Below, piece after piece: positions 44,631-59,190 of a stretch of DNA of 64,000 bases. The position numbers were made by a program, and so were the translations under genes. The stretch comes from Vandiemenella viatica. Taxonomy: Eukaryota > Arthropoda > Insecta > Orthoptera > Morabidae. Numbering within the stretch: the stretch's first letter is position 1; every line of letters starts with the position of its first letter. The notes below the pieces were generated by a model. That model was not told the DNA's origin, made no database searches, and saw nothing but the letters and a program-made list of their open reading frames with translations. The stretch covers positions 108,001,447 through 108,065,446 of the forward strand of contig CM061920.1 of the NCBI GenBank assembly GCA_031002005.1. Direction: 5' to 3'.

Positions 44631-47600
44631 TGTACTTTGATTAATGTCTTACCGATCTAAGTGATAGGCATACTTGAAATTATCGTAGTAATCTCATACT
44701 ACACAATTCTGACAGTATCAATGATGTTACCAAATCATATGTGTGAGTGGAGGTGTCTTTTCCGATTTACAGGCGTCGTGTGTTTTAAAATACAACACTT
44801 CTTCAGTACGCTCTGCTGTTTTCATTATCTTACGGAGCGGACCACATATAAGCGAATTCCCAACCAGGACCTGAAATATGTTACTAGTATTGTCTAGAAA
44901 CCTGCATAGTATTGATGAATTGGGCAGAGTGTACTACAAAAACATTATGTTTCTACAAAAACTGCGAACTAGTGGATACTGCATCGCATAAAAAATGTGG
45001 TTGTAAATTGTCAAAACCGGACTTAAGATCAACCATATTAAAGCAATTATCTTGGCTAAAGGAACTCATAAAGCTATGACGGAGTGTACAGTGAAAAGAC
45101 TGAGAAAACACAATAAAAAATGCAGTAAAGAAATTTAGATTAACTTTTGTGATTGCACGATGCTGGAAAAACTCAGTGATGACTTATTTGGGACGAAAAC
45201 TCAATAGCAAATAAAATAGTCATTATCCTTATAATGAGCAGAATATATGAAGACTAAGCAACTATTCAATCAACCGGGAGAGCTTGAACGAATTACCATG
45301 TTTATCTCTGTAGAAAAAGTATATTCCACATTAAGAATAACATAATGTCATGACAACAACTAATATAAAACAGCTGACTGCGACAGGACTAAATGTGGTA
45401 TAAAAAATTAACATTTTTATGAAAATATATTTTTTTTTTAAATGAGTAGTTTTTTTTAACCAGACTGTTAGCACTAAAACTTTAGGTTCTTCATAAATTT
45501 TCCCAGTAGTTTTTATTTCCAACCATACTTCCCTTTTATCTGTACCTCGACCAGAACTACCCAATACTTTGACGACAAATTCTGCGGAAATGAAATCCTT
45601 ATATCTGGATGTGCAGTGAAATATTTAATGCTCCATACATTTAAAATGAGAATAAAACATTCTGGAACTAATAAATGGCGATTATCTATAAATATTCGAA
45701 TAGGAAAATGAAGTGGAACGGTGAGCCCGGAGAGGAATGAAATAATATTTGTGTCGCTACCTGGGGACGTGGTTAGAAATCGTGCATGATTAATGTTGAT
45801 GTTGTTGTACAATACTTTTCAGAAAATGAAATGCAGCAGTTGTGGCAGTATAAATCCTACCTAACTTTACCAGCTTGATGCTTGATAAGGAAATTTGAGC
45901 TTATATGGTAATATAACAGGCAATACCATAAACGTTCATAATTTTTACATTATCAGAAATTACACTTAACATATCTATCAAAACGATAGGCAAAAAACTG
46001 AATGAAACGTAATGGCCAATTCCAATTTATATCATGTATATGGGTCCAATATAATGTTATTAACTTACGTAAGACCATATTTCGGCTTCTTTAATTTAAA
46101 TTGTTTGCTTTATTATTATTATTACACTATAATATTTCATTATGATATTTCGTTTTCACTTCATAAAATTCTTTGTTTCGTTCAATAGCTGATAATTGTA
46201 ACAGTGAAAAAAAAAAAAACCTTCTACACATTCTATTTTACTCAGTAACGATTAGGGTATTGAGTAAAGAAATTTTTCTCCCTTTCTAGGTTTTATAAAT
46301 TCTTTCAAAAAAGAACCCACATCATTTTATGTTTTCAAGCTACTCAATTTATAAATAATTACCGTTCCATATAGATTTACCCACTACAGCATTCTGAAAA
46401 GTTTAATGTATTTAAAAATCATAAAATCATTACACTGACATATACTAATTTCAGAACCACTATATAAGAAATAAACTATGTTACTAATATTAGTTTTGTT
46501 GTCTCTAACATAGAAATTCCCGAAGAAAAGTTTTTCAGTCATAAATAAATAGTCAGACATAATTGTAGAATGTTATTGTTTAAAAAGGCTTCCGCAACTA
46601 TATATTGTTACTTCATAACGATATTGTCTTTTACAGCTGTAAATTGCCAAGCTTAAACATGAAATTTCAAGCACAACTTCGCAGTGTGTTTCTAGGGATG
46701 ATTATGTACCTACTTACAAAAGTTCATGATATTAAGACAATAAATTTCAATTAATTAAATCATAGGTGATGGTTCAGAGATGCCTAGTGTTTTTTTTTTA
46801 ATATGCATGTAAACATTTATCATAGAAGCTTGCCAAAATGACAGAAAACTTAATTGATCACAATCCCTATGTGACTTCGCTCGTAAAAATTTGACCATTT
46901 CTTTGTAGTAAACAAAAGGATAAAGAATTTCGTTGGATCAACAAGACTTGTATGACGTCAACTATGTATTTAACACCTCTCTATCTTCTTAAGATTTCTT
47001 TCGTACCGTTATCATAGACACGTTATAATTCGTAAAAATCTTCATCTGTAAAGTTTGAAAAAATTATTCTCACGGAAGACGCATGAAGACGATAGCCTAT
47101 TTTAGCTTTCTTAAATCCTTTCCTTTCGCCATATTTTCGTTAATCATACAGCTGTAGGTATCTAGTACCATGACTTATGAAATTTTCAATTAATCGAAGT
47201 AATGACACCGAGTTATGAGCTGAAAAGGTATGAAAATGCTGAAATAACTACGGAACACCGGTCAAGAGGATTGAGAAACGTAAAGATACAATCCATCACA
47301 CATCAAAGGTGTTGAATGATGAATATGCTTCTAATCCTCCTTGTCGATTCCAATGTAAGTTCTCACACACCTAATTGAACGTTTTATCTAACTGTATCTC
47401 AATTTCTTATTACTTATCCTTTTTCTATCTACCGTTAATTTAATCCAAATGTATTTTAAAAACATATTTTTCGGGCAAGTTCAATAAGGCTATTTTGACA
47501 GCAGAAACGGCTTAAATTCAAGTAGCAGCTGCAGGAGAAGTTATATACTCAGGTTGAAGCCTGCTGCAGCAAGCACAGAAAATCTTACTTCTGAAATTTA

Positions 47601-49670
47601 ATACGAATGCAGGGATGCAAAATGTAATTCTGGAGAATATACAGCATCAATACAACAAAAGAGGGATATGAGTTAACTGCAAAGATTTGAAAGGAGCCTG
47701 AATTTTTTAATCTGAGCATTTCGTTTGGTGTGAGGTTGGCATTCCAGCACGACAACTGAACACTTTATAAATTCACTGAGATAATGTATAAACTACAACA
47801 TTCTAGCATATTTTATGGAGAGTTTCGAATATATTTTCAGTTTAAAGAGAATTCAGAATCCAGTGGCCAAAATTTTCAAAGCATATGGCTCATTTATGTA
47901 TCTTGCAATTGGTTCTTTTGTAAAGATACAGATACTTTTTACTCTTTTCGGAGTGTGGAACTTGGGGCCATGCATGCATTGGAGGGTATTATAATTTTAA
48001 GAGAAATTGAGAGAGTCCTGTCATGCACACATATCTTGTTGCAGTAGAAAGGGAGTTGTTTGTTAGTTCCTTAAAACTTATTGTTTATACCATTGTTATG
48101 AGATTGTAAAATGCAGTGGAATCATGCAACGTTTCGACACTACAAAGAGTTTGTGCAGATTTTTGGTACGGGTAGTGAGGCTGTTACGATTCCAGAATAC
48201 CACTTAAGGGTAGCAGCCCATAAGAAATGTTTGGCTTGACATTCGGTTGGTTGTGGAGAAATTGCATAGCAAAAGGTCATGATGCTGTGGAGGGGTACAA
48301 TTTCATTACAAAATCAGGGGATGTTATCTACATACCTTCTTCTACTTCCATGCTGGCTATTCCTGGAATTGAACAAAAAATGCTCTTAGAAGTGATAAGA
48401 ATTGTTGGAAACTGAAATAACGTTTTGATTTGATTAGGGAAATTGTTTTGGAAATCAACTTCCTTCCTTCTTACCAACAGATTTTAAGGGTGTGCACCAA
48501 GCGCTGAGGAAGCGGTGTGAAGGTGCACAACTCAATTACACCGCCCACGGTTATCGGCTCATCAGGTGATGGTGTAGCTAAAAGCCTAATATTAATTTCA
48601 CGCCGCATAAGGCCGTGCACCGAGAATCTGATGAGTCGATAGAGGCCGCGAGTTACTACGTCGCCTCATTACAGAGCCGCTTTGTCAGTGACAGCAAGAC
48701 GAAGACCCATTGCAAAAGATACATTACAAAATACAAGTGTTAATGATAAACACTACTTCCTATAGCGGAATATCTGGTAAAATCGGTGATTAACTGCTGC
48801 CACCACTCATGTCAGGAACTATAATGTTTCAAGATCCTTTCAGGAACAATGATTAACTTAAAGTTCCTTAAGTTTTTATCAACAGCTTCGGAACTTGTTC
48901 GATATGTGCAAAATCGTGTACTGGGTAACCTGAAGGGCAAAGAGGTCTGTTTCGGGAAAAGTACCGTACGAAATCTTGGTACAAGAACCACATTTGTGGC
49001 CAATTACACTTTAATTTGAGTAATAAAAAAAAATCCTCCCGCCCCTGTAGCCGCCCGCGGACAGTTTACGCTACCAACGCGTCGAGGCACGCATAGGAAA
49101 ATGCGTATAGAATAATTAAAAACGTAAGAGTACATTCACAGAATTTCTTTCTGATATAATTTTTACTTCAACTGATGTAACATTTGTTAAAGTGAGCTAA
49201 TTTTGATGTTAAAAATTTTAGAAAGAATGACGCAGTGCTTCGAGTATTAATAAACGAATGTTTGGAGAGGAGAAACGAACTACGTGCAGCAAAAATGAAG
49301 AACTGGAAAAGTAGCTATAAAAACAAAGCAACAGGCAAATGAAAAAAAGGTTTTATTTCAATCCTCCCAGGAGGCAGTCTGCTCTGGGGTCTCAGGCACT
49401 CTTTTCAACCAACCTGACCTTCCATTTTCCCCAATTAGCCACATATCTTGATCATGGAGTGCATTTAGAAACCAGAGAACTAGTTTGTACTGCTTTGATT
49501 ATATTAGAACACCGGCGATGGTGCGTTTCTAAAGAGGATATGACACTGTTTTATTTGCTAAAACCCTTATTAAGTACAAAGAACGTGCGTGACCAAATAA
49601 AAATAGGGCGAAAACTCCATGAAATTGTAGTTGATGATAAAATAATTTAAGTTCATTTGAAAGCTTTGTG
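44631..49670. other. Unassigned 5-kb AT-rich stretch
   Basis: I recognise no gene or transposon. GC-richer patches lie at 48480-48720 and 49040-49100. Plus-strand frames at 48227-48415 (62 aa) and 49339-49650 (103 aa, containing LETRELVCTALIILEHRRW) have a protein-like look but no motif I know. A CRE octamer lies at 46953-46960. A missing receptor exon was looked for here without success. Confidence 0.35.
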
Positions 49671-49701
49671 GTGACTTATTAGTGACTCACTAATAAGTCA
49701 C
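49671..49701. repeat. Perfect 31-nt palindrome (15-bp arms, 1-nt centre) with AP-1-like core
   Basis: GTGACTTATTAGTGA, a single C, then TCACTAATAAGTCAC. The centre forms TGACTCA (49683-49689), the AP-1 consensus. The arms pair without mismatch. Confidence 0.92.
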
Positions 49702-51220
49702 AGTGAGGTGTTTGATCTATGGATCGAGTGTTCAGCTATTTAAATTCTGGCACTGATGGAGTTATAAGAGGCATTTAATCCATCCTTTACCTCTTGATAT
49801 AATGTATGTGTGTGGAATAATCCATGAGCTACCTATTGTTTGAATTCCACGTCAAGCTGCAGTCGGCTTACCCCGTAAGTTGTTTTAACAATGATAGTCA
49901 TATACAAAGTATTTTTTTTGAAACTCTGTAACATTACAGTTAAGGTTCGCGGCATTATTGTTGTTAAGGGTATTTAAAACAATCAGAATGTGCAAACATC
50001 TCAAATGGATTTCTTAAATCTGTTAAGTGGTTCGAAGTAAATAAAGATTCGTATCGGATATGTATATAAATTTGAAAATTCTGATGAATTTAGATGAACA
50101 AAGATACTATGTGTAGCCGCGGTACCAATGTTAAATAAATATGATTGAAATAAGTGTTTGTATCAAACGTACTTTGAATCCATGACAGTAAATAACTTTT
50201 CTCAAGTAATACGGCAGTTTCAAATGATTGCACTGAACGCTTTAATCCTGCTTTGAAACTCTGATATGGCGCATGTAATATCGTAGTGTTTAACACAATC
50301 ATAGCTGTTGCCTGCCGGCCTCAGCTGGTGATGGATTAAAAGCGTTGCCACTGATAATCCCGAGAATTAGCTTTGAATGGCGGCTCCATTTCACTGTAGG
50401 CCAGCTAAAATGGTTCTCTCAGACTACAATTACACTCTCGCTATCACGGAATATCACCAAAAACAAACAAATACGGCAATGGCGAACAATTACACTACAA
50501 ACGTTATCCACTAATTTCCATGATTTTTGTACAATTTTGTAATTTTTGTTGAATTCTATTCAAAACTTGTTTCAAGTGCTTTGGAAGTACTACATCAATG
50601 TTCTGTTCTAAATCTAAACCATGAGATTAACACTCAGGGACTACACACAATTTTCTTACGTACGAGTTATGCTGCGACGTAAAGTTTGTGCGGATGACAG
50701 TAATTTGAACATTATGTTTGAATTTTCTTCATCCATCAAATGAGAATAGTATTCTGGTTACAAGTATATTAAAAAAAAGTCAGCTCAGTAGGTTTTACAC
50801 CTATCACATTGTGATAAGAATGGAAAATCAAGCAAATTAACTATTTGAACTGATCCTCTGTATAGAAGCTTCCCAAAACGTGCAATATAATTTAAAATTA
50901 TAGCGCTATCGATTTCTTAACAGGATTTCCCACAAAACATAGTTTCGACTTACAGGATAATTCGGAAAATGATATATCTGATGCCAGCTATGTTCAGCAC
51001 ATACAATCGCAGAAGTAGATATAAGATCTGTGTGTAGTCGTACGCTGCTAGCGGCTTAAAGTACCTGTATCCTTTATTTCCACCATTCTACGACAGGAGA
51101 TACAAAGATAACGACTTGATATCTACCTGGTGATGCGACACTCTCGATAGATTTACCACCTTAAAAGTTTACTAATATGGGACTTATTCAGAAAAAAAGT
51201 ACATGGCATCGTTATACATA
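49702..51220. other. Unassigned stretch
   Basis: No gene or repeat recognised. Confidence 0.4.
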
Positions 51221-52563
<1,343 letters not shown>

Positions 52564-52565
52564 TA

Positions 52566-53283
52566 CGTAAGTGTAATAGATTCCCTGATATCGGGTAAAG
52601 GTGTTTCCTGTTTTAATTCATCCAATTTGGTAGCCTTCAGAATAGTTATAATGGTTTCGTTACAGTTGTTTGTTTGATACCCACGTACCTTTAAAGACGA
52701 ATAATAATACGAACTACAATACCATTCTTATCTTTCTAGTGGTTTGGCTCATATTTGTACCCTAATCACAATTTTTCTAAAGTAAAATATATGCGATAAA
52801 CGCTAAAACTTAACAAGAGTTATAAGGGATTGTCAACGAGAGAAGATGGAATAATTGGACTTGTCCTAGATTGAAATATATTATTATTTTCCTCTTTATA
52901 GGTACACATTTCGTTATCTAGTTTCCATACTGACCAAGTCAACAGCAATGTGTTACACCTATGGAAACAGTTCCTTTTCTGAATGTGAAGTTGCTGTACG
53001 GGATAGACTTAGCTCATACCTTTTTATTGCTAAATAGTTACGTGACTTTACTCTGTTTATCAAAATTGATTTTGTGGAGATTTACATGCCACAGTGAAAC
53101 ATTAGTTAGTAACTAGAACACAGCAAAAAGTTTGAGTTCCGATTACACCTTAAATGGATATGAGCAAGTTTTAGCAATAAACATTGCGCACTATTAAAAC
53201 TCAGTTGTAAAATACCGTAAATATGATTACGACTTTGGAAACTTCTCTTATGAAAGATTTTTCTGTTTTCGCAGCCATGATAC
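52566..53283. other. Unassigned stretch
   Basis: No gene or repeat recognised. Confidence 0.4.
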
Positions 53284-53513
53284 TGTTAAAAATATCTTCA
53301 CGAGATAACGCTGCATCACAAATGCTTCTCCTTATGTCCTACGTTTCTATCAAGCCTGAGGTCGTCTTCAGGGGACTTGCTGAGTCCTCTAGGGAATTAA
53401 CAGTCTCAGCATATGTCTAGTCCCCTGATGAAGACCTTAGGCTTGGTAGAAACGTCGGGAAAAAGAAGAAGCATTTGTAATGCAGCGTTAATCTCGTGAA
53501 GATGTTTATAACA
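53284..53513. mobile_element. Palindromic foldback element with hammerhead-like motifs
   Basis: The left arm 53284-53378 and right arm 53418-53513 are inverted copies with moderate divergence, separated by about 40 bp. Matching blocks include ATCTTCACGAGAT, AACGCTGCATCACAAATGCT, ACGTTTCTATCAAGCCTGAG and TCAGGGGACT. Read outward, each arm has CTGANGA and then GAAAC about 17 nt later (right arm, plus: 53425-53431 and 53449-53453; left arm, minus: 53371-53365 and 53347-53343). There is no ORF. Confidence 0.8.
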
Positions 53514-55452
53514 ACTTCCCTTGTGCATAGTTATTGACAGTGCAATTTTTCCCTGTCTTTGGGATCTAGCAACAATTCAATGTGCGTCATATTTCTACAA
53601 GTAATATTCGATACAATTGACCGAAGCCCTGTAGTTGATTAAATTCCCCACGCCCCTGGTCGCAGTAGAACGATGAACAACAGAGTATGATTCTTCGCAT
53701 TGCGCAAACACAGTTAGCCTTTTTAATGACTAAGCCTTTGCTACTACCCTAAAACCCATTTATGAGTATAGCATAGCATCGATGTAGTTAAAGAATCAAC
53801 TGAAGTCAGTAAAACGATGATCACGAAGTTTATTTTCTTGTGCAGTTAAAGTGATAAATGAAGTGTACTTCTACATGATTTTGACGACTGAACACCTGCC
53901 AAAACCATGAAGAAACTGTGTTCAGTATTTTTAAAGACTTATGTTCGCATAAAAATTCTCTCTAAAACATTAAAATCTTACTACACAACCGAGTAGATTT
54001 TATTTTTGACCCTTCATTCAAACTACAGTCCCTAGAAATTTGAAATTTATTAGGGGCGTTTTGAATCTTAGCATTCCAGGATTGGTGCGAGTGATTATCA
54101 ATTTCATTGCGTGTTTGTATTTAAAATGTATTAGATACCTCAGATTAAAATTTCTAATTAGTCAGACTTTTTCGTTGATATAATCTTAAACCAGTGGACA
54201 ACTTCGTCGACCGTGGCATCAGGAAACGGTTGTAACTTCCACAGACCTGCCGACTACTTTAATGAGGGAAGAAGTTGTGCACGCTGGCTTCTCGGAGGAA
54301 ACGGCTGCATCCTTAATTACACCCACTGTGCGAAGTCTCTTCATTTACAGAATCTATCGTGTAATTAAGAAGTGACAAGTTAATTCTAATTAAGGTCCGC
54401 TGTGATAAGCGTAAAGAAATATTAAATCAGGAGCTGCGTATAATTTGTTTTCGTTTACAGTAAATATTTTACAATATAAAAACTTTTTGCATGAATGATT
54501 ACAGAATTTCTTCAAGGTTCAGCAGTCATCATTTAATGGTTAGAACGTTCTTATTATGTCCTAGTGTGTAAGATGTTCTTTACATGTCTATTATTAAAAA
54601 GTCAGTTTTTTTTAACTGCAACCATAACATCTTTCGTGGAAAACAAATTAAAAGTCACATTTCTGAGTAATTTTAATATTAAAAATACTTATAAACTATA
54701 TCATGTTTAGGCTTACATGGATTGGTTAATTGATTTTATTGCCATTGATAAAATTATTTTGACTCCGTTAGTATCTATTAGAAACTTTAGTTAAATATTA
54801 TTCAAACTCATATTTTATCATAAACATTTTTATCCGTTGATATTTAACAGAGATATTTGCATGCTAGAGATTCCTACTAGAGATCCCGCAAAATGTTCGT
54901 GAGAGAAAGAACTAAGGAAATCGAATTTTTTGTTAAGATTTTAAGGCTTAAGGTTGTTGATTCAGGGAGAGGATAGGAGCATTGATATATATCTGCGGTA
55001 AGAAACTAATTGGGAGAAACAAAGGCAATAGCTGAATTATCTTAAACAATCTGCAAGGGAATACCACATAGATGCCGCTTATTCCAAATACCCTTTGCAA
55101 TATATATTAATTAAAATCTAAAAGCACGGCAAAGAATATGTGTAACACATTAAATAATAGTAACTGTTACATTCCGTTTTTCTCTGATACTTAGGTTTGT
55201 CTTGGCATTCGATGGATTTTACGAATAACACGTATTCAATCTATTATTTGGAAAATGCGAGTAAGCTGATTTCTGAATGCGTTTTTCAAAATAAAATGTA
55301 TCAGAACTTAAGAAAGAAGCAAGTAAATTATAAGTACCATTGTAGATTTAAGAAAGTGCATTACTAGGCATAGAAATATGATATTGTCATAAAAACGATG
55401 ACCTAGGAAATAAGGGAACGCTACTTATTACAGCTTGCCGACCAACCCACCA
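53514..55452. other. Unassigned stretch
   Basis: No gene recognised. A GC-richer patch at 54190-54370 contains an 11-bp perfect inverted repeat, CTTAATTACAC (54312-54322) and GTGTAATTAAG (54359-54369). Confidence 0.4.
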
Positions 55453-55480
55453 AAATTTAAATTCCATGGAATTTAAATTT
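55453..55480. repeat. Perfect 28-bp palindrome without spacer
   Basis: AAATTTAAATTCCA is followed at once by its exact reverse complement TGGAATTTAAATTT, centred on CCATGG. Confidence 0.96.
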
Positions 55481-57744
55481 GCTTATAAAGTCTTCTCGGC
55501 AACTTTGTTCACAGTTCAGTTCCTGCCCTCTTGATAGAAATACCCTTGATTTACAAAGCCATAAAACCCTGCAAACTTACAATTTCATAAGATATTTATA
55601 ACCTTCACCCATTTTCAAACAAAACTCCCCTGTGGAAATGTCATGTGAGGACGCGTCAAAGGCGCCAAACCGTGAATGTTTACAATATAACTCGCTTCGT
55701 GTGCAAAACTCCCCAATGCATCAGCAATCAAAAGTTTACCATCCACATAACAGCAGGGTCCAGCCTTAATCTACCATTCTACATTATACACATAACATAA
55801 AAATATACAACCTTAGAATAAAACAAAACAACGGTTCACAGTACTTATCATAGTGTGTCATAAGCACTCACTATAGATTCACAATGGAATGTCTTTAAGC
55901 GTTACAGGTCCATCAAAAACAAGACAATATGAACATTTTTACGTGAGGTTCTCCCTCCACAGTTCTTCCTCTACACAGCTTAAATCTTTCACTAAATTTT
56001 TTTTAATAATAGACGAAACAAAAGGGACATAATATGGAGAAATTGTAAGTTCAAGAAGAATTTTGAAACTCTGATAATCTTGAAAAACTTTATGTCAGAA
56101 ACGATCGATTGTACAGTAATATATAGATAATGCACATTAAAATCTCTTAACAAAATATTAAGCTTGCTAAAAAAAACTTATATCAGAAGATTGTTATCAC
56201 GTTACTAAACAGAATGAAATCTGGGTCCGCAGACTTCCGCGGTCGTTGTCAATGTAGTCTGTTCAGCAAACAATTGAAAAGATATTTTTTATGTATATCT
56301 ATGTAAATAATACAATGTAAGTTTCTGATACGAACAGGTAGCATGCGTTCTTTTAAAACATTTCCGTATAGCTGAGTTATTAGAAATTTACTACCCATTC
56401 ACATAATTTCAAGGGGAAATTTTTTCAGTGTTTTAATCGTTAAAAACTATATACAAAAAAATAAATAAGTATTTTCTAAATCACTGAGATAGGTCAAAGA
56501 GACTTTTTAGAATTTCTACTGCTAGTAGTTGCAAGCAAATACTTCGATTGATGTTACAAATTTAGTAATTGTTTATACTTTATCTTTAGGTTTTTATTGC
56601 TCTATCGTTGTATTTTCTCCTAGACATATACTTACAATCAGTTTAAAATATATAAACTTGGTGCTATTCTGGCTCTCTCTTCTTGCTTCAGTGAATTATT
56701 AACATGCTAAGAAATTACATCAAAGAATCTAGTAAATCAAGTCGAAAATACCTCTCATTTTGGAATTCCGTATCTAGATAAAAGCTCTTATCAGGGTACT
56801 GTAATGTGCAAGAGTTAATGCCAAGCTTTGTTTACTCTAGGGATATTTGCCTCGTCGTCTCATATTGTTCAGGGTCTAGTGGCGTCTAAACTGATTATTT
56901 GTCTCATGTTTTGCAGTAGCTTCTCAACGGGACGATCCGCTAACATGCTGCCGCCGACTACTTCTTGTGAGTTCCTCATCTTTCACAATTTCTGGCAGTA
57001 ATTGATTTGCTGGACTGTGTGATGTATTGCGTCTTCCTCTGACAGGAAGCTCAGTTCACAGGCGGACGACGGCCAGTACACAGACGCATTCAAACAAAAA
57101 CTGGCAAACAGCCGAAATCAGTAAACGCATCACACTGCAAATCTCGTATGGGTTTCTGAGAGGCGTGATTTTCGCGGTCATAAATTAATATTTACTGGTT
57201 CAGACTGCAATAGAGGAATATTTCGGAATACTAACGTTTAAGAGTATTAGTCATAGTAAATCGTCGAGGGATACCTGCAGTTAGTTTGAAGCATACAAAC
57301 TTCGCGCTATATCAGGCTCTCTCTCTTGTGAAAATTCTGTGAAATCCTGCTGTGAAAATATATCTCGTAATCTCATTGCATGATATCAATGATTAAAGTT
57401 TCTGTTATATTTAACTTCGAATAATAAACTTTTCCAAACTTAGCATTCATTTGTTTCTGTTACTGTTGAATAACTGTGTTTTTGTTCGACCACGATTACA
57501 GCGATTTTGAACGAAAATCTGTTACATGTTTCATAACTGCAATAATGGGAAGATTTATTTAGCTGTTTTTGTTTGTAGTATGTACGAATCGAGAAATATA
57601 AAGAAGCTATTTGATTTTAACGCACTAATTGTGGTGCTGTGACAAATTGCAACGTTCTTTCTATACTGGTTCTTGTGCCTTCATTTCTATACTCGTATTG
57701 GTAATACGTTTATGGGGTACTAAAGAAAACACTACTTCTTAGCG
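55481..57744. other. Unassigned AT-rich stretch
   Basis: No gene or repeat recognised. The part at 56880-57120 is GC-richer without known motifs. Confidence 0.4.
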
Positions 57745-57752
57745 TATAAAAG
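57745..57752 (+). promoter_or_regulatory. Candidate TATA box (TATAAAAG)
   Basis: A strong TATA match, 87 nt upstream of an ATG at 57832. A transcript would start near 57775. No TCAKTY initiator is present at the expected distance; GCAGTC lies further on at 57801. Confidence 0.35.
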
Positions 57753-57831
57753 GCTGGCCGGGAGTTCTAGGTGCCACAGACAACCACAAATTGTATCACC
57801 GCAGTCTTATGTGGTTGACAACTTTGTTCAT

Positions 57832-57860
57832 ATGAAATTTATCGTATTCACGTTAGAGGT
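57832..57860 (+). CDS. Possible signal-peptide first exon (MKFIVFTLE)
   Basis: The ATG opens MKFIVFTLE, like the short signal-peptide starts of many insect secreted proteins. The sequence TTAGAG|GTAGCT could be a donor at 57857/57858, and the frame otherwise stops after 13 codons. In many insect cuticular and secreted-peptide genes exon 1 encodes only a few residues after a TATA box, which fits. No second exon could be paired with it. Confidence 0.2.
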
Positions 57861-57869
57861 AGCTATCAG

Positions 57870-58085
57870 ATGAATAATTACACTGATTCTTCTCCGAATA
57901 TGCCAGTTCGCATGACTGAAAAAAGCAGTCAACACACTACAAACATGTTATTCACTGATTCTTCTCGGAAGACGCAAGTTCGTACGATAGAAAAATTTAA
58001 TCAACCATTACAAATATGTTATGCTTCAATAATGTTCCGTATATTACAACAGCTGTCACAATTAGATCCTGGTATTACCTTTTAG
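57870..58085 (+). CDS. Candidate 71-aa ORF with two in-frame 24-residue repeats
   Basis: I do not recognise it. After MNNY the protein contains TDSSPNMPVRMTEKSSQ and, exactly 24 residues later, TDSSRKTQVRTIEKFNQP. The DNA repeat unit is 72 bp (57882-57953, 57954-58025). The copies differ at many bases but neither breaks the frame, which is what selection on a repetitive peptide would leave, although a neutral tandem repeat of length divisible by three could do the same. The frame is open from 57819. It lies 118 nt downstream of the TATA box. Confidence 0.3.
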   Translation: MNNYTDSSPNMPVRMTEKSSQHTTNMLFTDSSRKTQVRTIEKFNQPLQICYASIMFRILQQLSQLDPGITF

Positions 58086-58441
58086 CGTCTCCGTCAGTCT
58101 CATTTCCGATCATGGCCGGCATGAATTGAACGTCAAAGTAATTCCATGTCGTATGCTATATAATAGCAGACGTATTAGTTCTTAAAAACTCTCCCTGTAT
58201 CACCATGTAACTTGACCGACACGTAGACTTCCTCCCGGCCGAGTCTGTTACTCCCCGGAAGCCCCCGCTCTCTCAGTCCAGCGATATTACAACTTCTTTC
58301 CATGTCATGTTGCATAACCTCAGATATGCAACTATCTCCTCGTTATGCTATATAGACTGATGTTTGATCTTGAATCACTCTACATTACTTCTGCATGCTA
58401 AGATTCGCAGTAGCGACGAGAGTGATGCAGTGCTCGTAAAT

Positions 58442-58697
58442 ACCGAGCGTGGTGGGCGATTAACGCTCTGGTCTCGAATTCGGGAGGACGCCGGTTCGAA
58501 TCCCCATCATGGTATCCAGTTTTGGGTATTCCATGTTTTCCCCATATCACACCAGGCGAATGTCACGATGCTTCATTAAAAAATTCCATGGCCAAATTTC
58601 TTCCAGTTCCTGCAGTTCTTTCCCTCTTCTAATGAACTCGACGTCGACGAGGCGTAAAGCATAGAGCGAAACAAGAAATAAAAAAATAAAATATAAA
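58442..58697 (+). repeat. SINE-A copy, full length
   Basis: It runs from ACCGAGCGTGGTGGGCGATT, with the B box GGTTCGAATCCCCATC, through TTCCATGTTTTCCCC, GCGAATGTCACGATGCTTC and ATGGCCAAATTTCTTCC to GACGTCGACGAGGCGTAAAG and an A-rich tail. Confidence 0.92.
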
Positions 58698-59190
58698 ACC
58701 TCGTAATTTGATTCTATAAAATACCAACTAACTTACTAAGCATGGCATCACATGACCTTCGGTACTGCGGTGTGTCTCAATTCGATTGTAACACCGTATT
58801 AGTAGGGACTAGCGAATGTCCGCAGCTTCGTTCATTTGAAGTGTTAAAGCTATTTTGGCATAGTTAACACATCGCATTTTTACTGGTAGAGATAAATAAA
58901 TGCATAATTTTTGCGTGAATCGCGAAGAACCAAAAACTGATGCTACTTTGTGGCCACTTTTATCTTAAACTTCTCAGCTCCACATCAAAATGAAACATGT
59001 CCTGTTCTACCCATGGAACCAGCAGCTGTACATTATTCGAAACAGGTAGGTTTTACATGAATCCCGTTCATCTGAACAGACAAAATAGTTGATCATTTAT
59101 GGTTATGTTATTAATAGTGCGAAAAACTCATATTAAAAAAAAATCTCAAGTGTAGAGACTTTCTTTTGGGACTTTCTTCCTATTACGGGA

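Noticed and set aside
48227..48415. 62-codon ORF as a gene
   Set aside because: No motif and no promoter or splice support; chance length for this composition.
49339..49650. 103-codon plus-strand ORF as a host exon
   Set aside because: Composition is protein-like, but no motif, splice context or homologue could be recognised; left as unassigned.
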